Part shown: in pieces, positions 27,881 to 34,600 of the stretch
How the letters are laid out: the number at the start of each line of letters is the position of its first letter
Numbering within the stretch: position 1 is the first letter of the stretch
Origin: Lateolabrax maculatus
Taxonomy: Eukaryota > Chordata > Actinopteri > Acropomatiformes > Lateolabracidae
Assembly (NCBI GenBank): GCA_031216445.1
Contig: CM062200.1
Location: forward strand, 6,912,501 to 6,976,500
Reading direction: 5' to 3'
Length of the DNA: 64,000 bases
Program-made: the position numbers and the translations under genes
Notes under the pieces: model-generated
Told to the model about the DNA's origin: nothing
The model's input: the letters and a program-made list of their open reading frames with translations, nothing else
The model's database searches: none

Positions 27881-28006
27881 CGTTGCAACAAACTACACAA
27901 GCTGCGAGTGATGCGTAGTCTGATGGTAGCTGGTTACTTTGTAGCGGAGGCCCCATAACACAGGAAACGGCTCAGTAACTAGGCGCGCCTCTAAACAATT
28001 CCCACT

Positions 28007-28040
<34 letters not shown>

Positions 28041-28401
28041 CTCTTCCCCACAATAGAGACACGCATTCCTTGTTTGGCGTTTCATGCAAACTCGCTGGAA
28101 ACTCTCCCCGACACACGAGATTTGCGTTCACTCGCGCAGTTCAGGTGAATCTGACCCTGCGGTAAAAAAAACAAATAAAAAATAAATCCCGCACACAGCC
28201 ACGGGAGAGTAAAAAAAAAAAAAAAAAAGAAAAGTAAAACCACGCAGCCGGCCGCTCGCTTCTCTAATCACGACCTTTTCCCCCTCCAAAAAAAAAAAAA
28301 AACTTTGTTGCAAACCGAGGGCAGAGAGCTACGAGCGCGCAAGTTTTTCGGTACGTACCAACGCCATACTTTTCCTTCTTGGTGGGCACCCAGCGAGACA
28401 T
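1481..28401 (-). CDS. dock1: DOCK1 (dedicator of cytokinesis 1), N-terminal part, 12 coding exons, gene runs off left edge
   Basis: DOCK1 is an atypical guanine nucleotide exchange factor. With ELMO it activates Rac1 at the membrane during phagocytosis, cell migration and myoblast fusion (known for the family). Twelve exons join with consistent phase to about 378 residues. An SH3 domain lies at about residues 9-70, with an ALYDY-like AIYNYDARGEEELSLQIGD, a WYRG binding-face motif and GIFPACYI. The helical region follows. DHR-1 and the catalytic DHR-2 lie beyond the left edge, since the human protein has about 1865 residues. Wording such as EMFNSVRDMIYDLIEWRSQI and QHFIPFQP matches DOCK1 better than DOCK5 or DOCK2. 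All introns are GT-AG. The start is the ATG giving MSRWVPTKKEKYGV, the DOCK1 N-terminus. The upstream neighbour, C10orf90, is divergent. I am very sure of the family and sure of the paralogue. Confidence 0.96.
1561..3387. other. dock1 intron 11
   Basis: 1.8 kb intron. Purine-rich on the plus strand (GAAGA, GGAGGA repeats) at about 1658-1760. No further exon or repeat of note. Confidence 0.8.
3388..3460 (-). CDS. dock1: dock1 coding exon 11
   Basis: Residues about 328-351: VMDVTDIITGKMDDEDKQHF then IPFQP. Acceptor CCACAG, donor GTAAGT. The phase fits both neighbours. Only conservative changes from mammalian DOCK1 (Asn to Thr, Val to Met). Confidence 0.96.
3461..4681. other. dock1 intron 10
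   Basis: 1.2 kb intron with no coding signal on either strand and no obvious repeat. Confidence 0.8.
4682..4817 (-). CDS. dock1: dock1 coding exon 10
   Basis: Residues about 283-327: DLGSEDLKREKISFVCQIVR, VGRMELRDNNTKKLTSGLRR and PFGVA. Very strongly conserved with mammalian DOCK1. Acceptor CTCAG, donor GTAAAG, exit phase 1. Confidence 0.97.
5284..5340. repeat. (CA)28 microsatellite, reads (UG)n in dock1 pre-mRNA
   Basis: About 28 CA units on the plus strand. In dock1 transcript sense this is a (UG)n tract starting about 45 bases after the exon 9 donor. Confidence 0.97.
5344..5379. repeat. 16-base unit repeated twice between exon 9 donor and the CA tract
   Basis: ACACACATACAAAAAG is present twice in tandem, followed by a third partial copy (ACACAC) that reaches the exon 9 donor. 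Confidence 0.85.
5386..5467 (-). CDS. dock1: dock1 coding exon 9
   Basis: Residues about 255-282, SENYLVKWSSSGLAKDIDQL then HNLRAVFT. Eighty-two bases, so skipping it would shift the frame. The donor GTGAGT runs straight into a T/TG-rich stretch and a long TG tract. Confidence 0.97.
5766..5800. repeat. (GT)n microsatellite
   Basis: About 17 GT units. The flank ACTAGTGTGTGT recurs just downstream at 5806-5816, suggesting a small local duplication. Confidence 0.95.
6285..6307. repeat. (AAAG)n short tandem repeat
   Basis: Four to five AAAG units passing into poly-A. Lies in dock1 intron 8, 40 bases past the exon 8 donor on the transcribed strand. Confidence 0.8.
6347..6504 (-). CDS. dock1: dock1 coding exon 8
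   Basis: Residues about 203-255, with SQKQNIDLTRQAKFASTPSF, VVCKIGEDAEVLMSLYDPVE and SKFI. Acceptor TGACAG, donor GTAAAC. A short (AAAG)n tract lies in the intron about 40 bases past the donor. Confidence 0.97.
6505..7285. other. dock1 intron 7
   Basis: 0.8 kb of non-coding sequence; nothing else recognised. Confidence 0.75.
7286..7421 (-). CDS. dock1: dock1 coding exon 7
   Basis: Residues about 157-202, with YLDLDLVVRDKDGNILDPEL followed by TSTVSLFRAHEAASKQIEDR, nearly identical to mammalian DOCK1. Phase 2 entry completes Lys at the junction. The exon ends EEK before GTAAAG. Confidence 0.97.
7422..8056. other. dock1 intron 6
   Basis: 0.6 kb. The 146-codon open frame spanning exon 7 and this intron is exon read-through and not a separate gene. 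Confidence 0.75.
8057..8205 (-). CDS. dock1: dock1 coding exon 6
   Basis: Residues about 108-157. It encodes GDKREMFNSVRDMIYDLIEW, RSQILSGTLPQDELTELKQK and VTSKIDYGN. This block separates DOCK1 from DOCK5, where the corresponding part is much less similar. Donor GTGAGG. Confidence 0.97.
8206..8648. other. dock1 intron 5
   Basis: 0.44 kb, strongly AT-rich in the middle (8330-8560). No other feature seen. Confidence 0.75.
8649..8745 (-). CDS. dock1: dock1 coding exon 5
   Basis: Residues about 75-107, including ETVIPTELPLVQEVTTTLRE and WATIWRDLYV. In DOCK1-family proteins this is the helical region packed after the SH3 domain, which takes part in ELMO binding. Donor GTAAGC; exits in phase 0. 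Confidence 0.96.
8746..9350. other. dock1 intron 4
   Basis: 0.6 kb. Short poly-A run near 8910; nothing else recognised. Confidence 0.75.
9351..9406 (-). CDS. dock1: dock1 coding exon 4 (end of SH3)
   Basis: Encodes GIFPACYIHLKEATVEGS, the last SH3 strands and the linker. The acceptor ends CTAG. The donor GTTAGT is weak-looking. It was chosen over an upstream GTGGGT because only the former keeps phase with exon 5 (GG|G CAA AAG). Confidence 0.92.
9557..9597 (-). CDS. dock1: dock1 coding exon 3 (SH3 domain)
   Basis: Forty-one bases encoding DWYRGHRLRRKSKK, the conserved Trp strand of the SH3 fold. The acceptor ends in TAG and the donor is GTGAGT. The codon across the exon 2/3 junction reads GAC (Asp), where mammalian DOCK1 has Gly before WYRG. 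Confidence 0.94.
9598..9966. other. dock1 intron 2
   Basis: 0.37 kb AT-rich intron between the two central SH3 exons; nothing else seen. Confidence 0.75.
9967..10050 (-). CDS. dock1: dock1 coding exon 2 (SH3 domain)
   Basis: Residues about 15-42. It carries the ALYDY-type strand AIYNYDARGEEELSLQIGD and VHILETYE. The acceptor follows TTTCTCCAG and the donor is GTGAGA. Entry and exit phase are both 1. An 18.3 kb intron separates it from exon 1. Confidence 0.96.
11916..12280. mobile_element. MITE-like non-autonomous DNA transposon, 365 bp
   Basis: Left end AGGGCTGTGCGATATGAC and the reverse complement of the right end AGGGCTGTGCAATGTGAC match at 16 of 18 bases, forming terminal inverted repeats. 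The interior is AT-rich (ATATAT, TATCG motifs) with no ORF. Elements with this end are, to my knowledge, frequent in perch-like fish. A target-site duplication is not clear beyond a possible TA on each side. Confidence 0.75.
14104..14124. repeat. Poly-A tract (21 A)
   Basis: Uninterrupted run of A in dock1 intron 1, with no clear retroelement body upstream of it. Confidence 0.9.
14584..14690. mobile_element. Fragment of fish TIR repeat family (copy A)
   Basis: CACAATTTTCTGACCTTTGATAG, then AT-rich TTAATCAAT repeats, and the end AATTGCTAATTGCAGC. The same order of motifs occurs in the copies at 19925 and 52543. Confidence 0.65.
15243..15286. repeat. (CA)n microsatellite
   Basis: About 20 CA units with one AA interruption near the start. 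Confidence 0.95.
16190..16378. mobile_element. Probable degraded fish interspersed repeat
   Basis: The stretch with GGTGCCCTGTGGAGTCTTCT, GTTATGTTTACATTCAGTGT and CTCCCATGCATCC resembles a dispersed repeat I recall from perch-like genomes. No ends could be defined and there is no second copy in this window. Confidence 0.35.
16574..16790. mobile_element. Copy B of the fish TIR repeat family
   Basis: Contains ATCTTCAAATGTCTTGTTTT and GTCAGACCAGCTTTCCAAAA, then TGTTTGGCTTTTTTGCTT and GATTTAATTTTGAATCAAGT. The order parallels the longer copy at 52543-52905. Internal deletion near its left end. Confidence 0.65.
17453..17489. repeat. (CA)n microsatellite
   Basis: About 18 CA units. Confidence 0.95.
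19925..20112. mobile_element. Copy C of the fish TIR repeat family (reverse orientation to F)
   Basis: TTAATTTCTTTCTTTGTCTT, ACTAAACTGAATATATTTGG, GGTCTGACAAAGACATT, CATTTTCTGACATTTTATAG and AATCGGCAGACTCACTGATA follow in the order expected of the family consensus. Confidence 0.7.
20426..20449. repeat. (AC)n microsatellite
   Basis: Twelve units. Confidence 0.95.
26836..26891. repeat. (CA)n microsatellite
   Basis: About 28 uninterrupted units; likely polymorphic. Confidence 0.97.
27841..27873. repeat. (GT)n microsatellite followed by (GA)n
   Basis: About 16 GT units ending in GAGAGAGA. Confidence 0.95.
28008..28038. repeat. (CA)n microsatellite
   Basis: About 15 units, 0.32 kb downstream of the dock1 exon 1 donor in transcript sense. 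Confidence 0.95.
28359..28401 (-). CDS. dock1: dock1 coding exon 1
   Basis: Encodes MSRWVPTKKEKYGV plus the first base of codon 15, then the donor GTACGT. The main ATG has A at -3. The exon continues upstream as a purine-rich 5' leader. Codon 15 is completed to Ala by exon 2, giving the start of the SH3 domain. Confidence 0.95.
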
Positions 28402-28484
28402 CGTCGGTGTCGACGCTTTCCCCGGGTCGCTCGTCCAGCCCGCTCCGAAAGCTCCAGATGTGACCTCTTGGACGCGGCTGCAGA

Positions 28485-28569
28485 CTTTTCTTTTTTTTTT
28501 TTTTTTATTCCTCCCCCCCTTCCCCTTCCTCTCCTTCTTCTTCTTCTCCTTCTTCTTCTTCTTCTCCTC
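28485..28569. repeat. Homopyrimidine/homopurine tract in dock1 leader
   Basis: Plus strand is T-run, then C/T, then CTT repeats with one A near 28507. In dock1 mRNA sense it is GAA/GGA repeats and an A-run. Long lysine- or arginine-rich frames here are artefacts of this composition. Confidence 0.9.
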
Positions 28570-28609
28570 ACTTTTCCCTCGGCTCCGGGGAGCTACTCCG
28601 AGCAGCCAT
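28568..28609 (-). CDS. Possible upstream ORF in dock1 leader (MAARSSSPEPREK)
   Basis: Thirteen codons with a favourable start context (A at -3, G at +4), ending 167 bases before the dock1 ATG. It overlaps a second eight-codon uORF at 28593-28619 (MVENGCSE) in another frame. It would dampen main-frame translation if transcription starts upstream of 28620. Inference only. Confidence 0.35.
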   Translation of the reverse strand: MAARSSSPEPREK

Positions 28610-28750
28610 TTTCCACCATTGACGGGACGCTCCACGAGAGGGAGGAAGGGAACACAACTTTTTCAGCCTGTAGGCGTCCTGCTCGCAGCGAGGCGGAAAC
28701 TGCTGCACCGCGGAGGGAAAAGAAAGTTTTTTATTAATGACTAGTTGACT

Positions 28751-31070
28751 CTGCTTTCATCTGCAGGAGCATACTGTTATAAAAAATGACAAATGACTCC
28801 TCATAAATGTAACGCCGGGTCAACTGTGTGACTTTCGCCTGGTCAAATCTCTAAAAAGTTATGCTTTTATATGTTTTTTTTTTTTCTTTCTTCATATACT
28901 TCACTTTTATACTAAGCTTACTAAAACTTTTAGGCTTCTGTGAATTTGAATTAAAAATGAACAAGATGCACAAAAAGAAAAACAAAGAACACATTCAGTA
29001 GAGTATGGGAATAAGACATATATGATGATGAAAAAATCAGTGAGCTATACTAACACTGATAACAGCAACACACACACAGATATGGAAGAGATAGTAGGCT
29101 GTGTGTTAGTCTGCATGTGATTAAAAAGTATGGTGAGATTTGAAAGGCCTGCTTGGACATCACACCAATTACACGCATACTGTTGAGCCTTATTTTAAAC
29201 TAAATCATTAAAAAACGTGTTACAGTAGGCTATTACTGTAATCTGATATGATTCCCACGGTGACCTTTCGTAAATTCATGGTAAAACTCACACACACTAT
29301 AATTGGCTCAACCACAGAATTGCAGTTCACGCTGTCTATGTCATTTCCTTCCTTCTTTGTGCTTAATGGTGAAGCTATAGGAGCCTAAGCGAGCAGGTTA
29401 TTCTGAGCAGTGACGTGTTAAGACTAATAAGAGTTGCTCCTCAGAGCTGCTGGTGCAAAATAAAAGTCATCAGAGGGATGCACCTGGTGCACGCCTTTGA
29501 ATGGGCTCATCTTTATTCATCTTGTTTTGCACAAATATCCCATCCTTCGGTTGCATCCCATCTTTTAGAGAAGTCTCTTAAATGTGTGACCCCATGGCCT
29601 CCTCTATACCACATGTCATGTGGGATCATTGCCAGCAGAGGGCGCTACCGCATTCAGACTTACTCTCAAAAACAAGAAGTTACCTCTTTTGAACCTGCTT
29701 AAAATCCATCCATAGTCAATTGTTTTTGATGTTGTTATCTGCCAGACAGAGCACACAAAAAGATGCAAATTGCTTTACATCATTGCATATTCCTTCTGCG
29801 TGTTGCTTCTCAGCTTGATAAGGTGTCTTAAAGCAGGTCACAGCAATTGATATTTAAGATATCTCTGTCTTATCTCTGTCTTTGAAAGACATTTGGAAAA
29901 TGTTACAGCACAGAGTGGGACTGAAGTTGCTTTGAAAGACATCTGGGGACTGTTAATCCGCTGAGAAACACTGAAATTCATTAAACATCAAAGCAACTGG
30001 CAAATCTTTTTTTGGATGAAGTTGTATCTTTGCCGATCCGTGTTAAACTCCTTCTAAATAATATCTGAGGCAGAAACTTGCCTACAGCCAGAGGCAAGTT
30101 TCTTCTTTCTTGTAAATACCCTTCCCTCATGCACTCTGGGACATCATGTGGGTCACAGTTACTTATCCAAGAGGACACTGGCCCATTTTTAACACAAAAG
30201 TCACATGGCTTGGATAGAGGCTTGAGGATAGCAATGTAATCATCAGCCGTCAACCACGAGATCACAAGGAAGAGCAGAAACAGGGGGAATACAACAAAAA
30301 GGATTTCTGAAGCAGTAAGTGACTCATGGAATAACATGGATAATCGGCTCATTAGTGATGCTCTATCATTTGTAAGGACGCCTGAATATCAGGAAGTTTG
30401 ATTTGCTCTTTTAAACATTGCGTGGCAGGTCTGACTCGCATGGAACCAAAATTAGAGGGTTTGATAATTGAAATGCTGAACGTTAATGATGTTCTTTGTT
30501 TAAATGGAGATCTTGTTACGTCAGGCATTGCATCAACAAGTGTTTGTTTTTTCCTTAAGTCCGCCCACCCCTCTGTTTCCATCTCCCTCTCTGTATTGGA
30601 TGTTCAGCCCTTGTGCTCAGTAACTCTATTGTTCGCCAAAGCATCCCTCACATAGCTACATGCCTGACTGGAGACAGGACCCACTAGCACCTAGTTTATA
30701 TCAAGACAGAGGGTTTTTACTTCCTAAACACTCAGGACGGGGGAGAGTTGGAAGCAAGGGAAAAAGGATGGTTTGCCACTAACTGGTAAGTAATAGTATG
30801 AGCAGCAGTCTGGAGTGGTGTAATAAAAGCAGCTATTTCACCTAATTTTCATTTTTTAAATGTATTCTAATATCTTCTCATAACAGATCCGTAACCAAGA
30901 TGACCCCCAGCAATCTTGTAGCTTCTATTTCCTTGTAGTGCATTTCTGGCATGCTTCATGGTAAGAGGTCCAGTTGAGCCAGAGGATTCTCATTAATACT
31001 TCCACTGTAAAGGGCTTTTATCGTGGGCTGAAACTTGAGAGCTGTGAGTGGTTACCTGAGCTCCGGAGGG
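28751..31070. other. Intergenic region between divergent dock1 and C10orf90
   Basis: 2.3 kb with no exon recognised. It contains a CTCF-like motif at 29632-29645. An upstream non-coding exon of C10orf90 could hide here. Confidence 0.7.
29632..29645 (+). promoter_or_regulatory. CTCF-like motif between dock1 and C10orf90
   Basis: CCAGCAGAGGGCGC fits the CTCF core CCASYAGRKGGCRS without mismatch, in forward orientation. A site between two divergent promoters is a plausible boundary element. Binding is inferred. Confidence 0.5.
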
Positions 31071-31661
31071 ATGACTCTCCGCAGGCCAGCTGCCCACCTA
31101 CGAAGAGCTCAGGGCTGGAGGAGATCAGGAGATGAGTCCTACTGGGAGAGCTTAATTTCAGAGGGGGAGGTCTTGCCCCGTGTTTCTGGCCCCCCACGTA
31201 CACCTCGGCCCCAGAGTGCCATCGAAGGAAGCCAGCTGGACGGCTGGCTGGAGCACCTGCAGAGGATGCAGGGCGACCTTCTCAGGGCCCCAGTTCACGA
31301 TCCGGTTCCAGCTTTCAATGATCGGACAACATCCATGCCTGCTCTCCACAAAGAGCCAACCGGACGTGCCTGGAGACAGCCAGGGATTCCCTCCTTCAGC
31401 AGGGGTTCGTCGTCGTGTGGCAGTCCCAGCCTGTGTGAGAGTTCGCTGGGCAGCCAGGAGTCCCTCCAAACTGGGTTTCTTTCTCCTCCAGAGCGCAGAG
31501 GAAGCTGGGAGAGAGCTCACATCATGCAGGCCCCAAGGAAGGAGCAGACTCAACTCAGTTCTCTTGCTTCAGTCAAAATTGGGTGGCTGCCAATCCAAAG
31601 AAGAGTGATAGTGGCTGATGCTTGCAACCAAAACCAGCTTTGGGAACACTCTGCTGGTCAG
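31071..31661 (+). CDS. c10orf90: C10orf90 coding exon 1 (start provisional)
   Basis: 197 residues from ATG 31071, including SGDESYWESLISEGEVLPRV, SQLDGWLEHLQRMQGDL and VKIGWLPIQRRVIVAD. The frame is open upstream only to 31032. The donor GTAATA follows GGTCAG. An acceptor within or upstream of the exon cannot be excluded, so the first 10-15 residues may differ. Confidence 0.8.
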
Positions 31662-34600
31662 GTAATACCTAACAAAGCCTTAAGCATATATCAGAAAGTT
31701 TTTCTTTGCATTTTCTGATGCTACAGACTACATTTAGATTAAACAGATTTGAAGAATTTAGATAAATACAGACAACTGTTAAGTTGTATACCTTAATTTC
31801 GGCATTTTCTCCTATAGGAGATTTATTTTGGAGCATTAGGAAATTCTTCTATCAGAGAAGCCTTGTAAAACAACTTTTGGGTCTGTTCTTTAGGGTATCA
31901 ACCTTTTAAAACAATTTCCTCTCAGGCTGTATGATTGTGATTCTTACACATTATCGAGACAATGTAGGCTCTGCAAGTCTGAAGGTAAAGTGCTGTGTAA
32001 TGGAGGTGATGGTGCATAGTGCCAGGCGAGGCAGACTAAAACACACAGTGCCACAGAGAGCCATTTGTAGTCGAGTCCCAGTTACCCAGGGAGAAGGCAG
32101 AGCTCCAGCATCCTTTGAAAACAGCTCACTCTCCAGAAACTCTGTATTCTCAAAAGGTTTGCGACTCATTTGGAGTTGTGGCGGCAGAGATAGAGCTTTG
32201 TGCCCTGAGAGGATGCAAGTCAATGTGCAGAGAACATTCAATGGGAGTATTACCCAGTGAACTGATAATGTGACTTCAAAATCGATAAGTTGCTGTACCG
32301 TACCAGAGATTTGACTGTACTGCTGCACAAAGCACATCCTTTCCCTTGTGACCCTTTAAAACAATTATGTGCAGTCAGTGTTGAGATTTTTTGGATTTTC
32401 ACCACAGTAACTTAAATCAAAAGTTAGTTTAACTGATATTTATGAGCCTGAGTTCTGAGAGATTATGCTTAAAGGAATAGTTGGAAATTTGTGATATTGA
32501 TCTTCTCATCTAACTTCCAGCAAAAAAGCAATTAGGCGTTTTTCCCCAAAAGTCAAACTGTTCTTTTAAATTCTTCTTTTTAGATCTCGGGATTTTCCTC
32601 CAAAGGAAAAACTCATTTTTTAGACCAGGAAATACTGAACAAACGGTACTTTTTTTGGGTGAAATCACATCTCATAATGGGCCTTTTTTCACAGGTGAAA
32701 TTGAAACAACCCATCACTCCAACATTTCAGAAGAATCAACAGGCCAACAGGCAGGGTATGTACTGACATGCGATTTGCTGTATCAGTTTACAATCACTTG
32801 TATAACGGCTGGGTTTCTAGTTGAGTGTCGCAAAAAAATACCCCCATATTTCCAGCAAATGCACAACTATGCAAGTGTGATCGTTATGTAAGAGTTATAG
32901 GCCTACCGTAAAGCAATAAATAAAACCAAATTTAAAGACATGAAACAACTCTGTTGCATAACAGAAAATCCCTTGAAACACACAAAGGTTCTATTTCAAA
33001 TGTTCAGTGCTTGATTAGTGCTAGAACAAATATGGCCACAGGGTAACTGCAGGGGCCTGGTTGGCTAGAGGGGGAACAAGAGCTTATTTCAGGGCTGACT
33101 TGCCACACAGTTTACCTGCCTCTAATCAGCTCCTTGCAGCAGTGTTGCCCCTGTCCTATTTCAAATGCTCCACACTGACTGACTGGATGATCACTTTAAA
33201 CAACCTCCCCAAAAACAAAGTCAATTTCAAGTACAACTGGTCCAGACTGTTGTGCCACACTATTCTGGCAGGATTGCAGGTGGAGGAAATAGGCGCCATT
33301 AGGCTTGAAAAGTTGATGAAAAGAGAACGAGAGGCAGAAAGATAAGGAGAGATGCAGACTGATTGGAGAAGGAGCCCTGTTAATCTTTAAACAAGGCAGC
33401 CCCACACTCTCTGGGTTTGATCTGAGGTTTGATCTTCCAACCTTGTCCTTGTTTATACATAGATTATTCTGGCAAGGCTCGGGCTGCTTGCAGAAATCAA
33501 AGCAATCCATCCATGGCAGCAAGAACTTTGATAAAAAGGGCAGGTGTTTTAAGAACCATAAGCCTTACTAACATCATATACACTGTTAGTTAAAAGCAAC
33601 ATACACAGTGTGTTGACATAATGGAAAGTTCAATCATGTTAGACTATTAGTAATTATTATTTCCTTAAAATTGTTTTTTCTTTAACTATCCTTATGAGCC
33701 ATGCAATGTATAAGCATGGTGACTTCAGTTTAACCATCTCATATAAAAAAATAACTGAAGAAACAACACAATATTTCCAGTGATGCTCTTTAATTAATTA
33801 TAAATCTCTTGCTAGTCAAATAGGCCATAAATATTCATATTTTTTGTTACTTCACAGTAAAAAATAATACTATGCAGGTGCATGTGCACAAATTGTCCAC
33901 GGCTGAAATCCCAACAAGGAGGTAAAGAAACAAAGATCTCTATGCAGGACTGCATCCAAATATGTCCTGTTGTGATGCTAGTTGCTGTTTCTCAGTCGTC
34001 AGTACATTTAAAAACACAATTCCACATCTGAAACTAAATTAAACTATCAGAAATTCCAGCCACAAATATTCCAACAAGAATTGACTTATTTATGGCCAGC
34101 CACGCCAGCTAGCAAATTGTTCCACCCATTCACATTCTTTATATCGCTCTCTTTTTCTCTCTCTCTCTTTTTGGTTGTTGCTGACATCCCTTGCAGAAGT
34201 AGTTTTAATCAGACTTGAGGTCTCATTGCAGACACTTAGTGCCCTCTCCCTCCATAAAAGTCACATTTAACAAATTTAAAATGGCCTGATGTTAATGAGC
34301 AAATGATAATAAAATTGGATCTTGTGCTCCAAGGGCCTTCATGTTTAGACAGGCTGGCCAATTTTCACCCTGCTCACACGTACTATTTAGATAAAACTCA
34401 TGAGAATGAGGAATATATTGGGAGGATGGGGACTTCAGAGGGCATTTGCCATATGGCCTTGCTTCTTTATACCCCTCTGGGATATTAAGGTCAGCTGTTG
34501 ATTCAGAAAAAATGGTTATTTGAGCTCAGCTATTGAAGGTAATAAGAGAAGCTCTTTCAGGGGGGTGACAACTGGGCACTTTATAGAGAAGGAAATTAGA

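Larger units (their letters stand above)
10051..28358. other. dock1 intron 1 (18.3 kb)
   Basis: No convincing exon or nested gene found on either strand. It holds CA/GT microsatellites (15243, 17453, 20426, 26836, 27841, 28008), poly-A runs (14104, 28211, 28288), a MITE-like element at 11916-12280, and three copies of a fish TIR repeat family (14584, 16574, 19925). Several stretches of balanced composition could be conserved enhancers, but that cannot be judged from one sequence. Confidence 0.8.
28230..28750 (-). promoter_or_regulatory. dock1: dock1 5' leader and probable core promoter region
   Basis: CpG content rises sharply here compared with the AT-rich surroundings (GCAGCCGGCCGCTCGC near 28245, ACGAGCGCGC near 28331, GACGCGGCTG at 28471). 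It includes exon 1, a long homopurine leader tract and two short uORFs. The transcription start cannot be set from sequence; I place it around 28620-28740. Confidence 0.6.

Noticed and set aside
28264..28635. Lysine-rich open frame in phase with dock1, extending its N-terminus by 78 residues
   Set aside because: It starts at GTG and not ATG, the sequence is low-complexity leader DNA, and DOCK1 proteins start at the downstream ATG.
31158..31608. Overlapping frames on both strands inside C10orf90 exon 1
   Set aside because: Shadows of the real frame, which alone joins in phase to exon 2.
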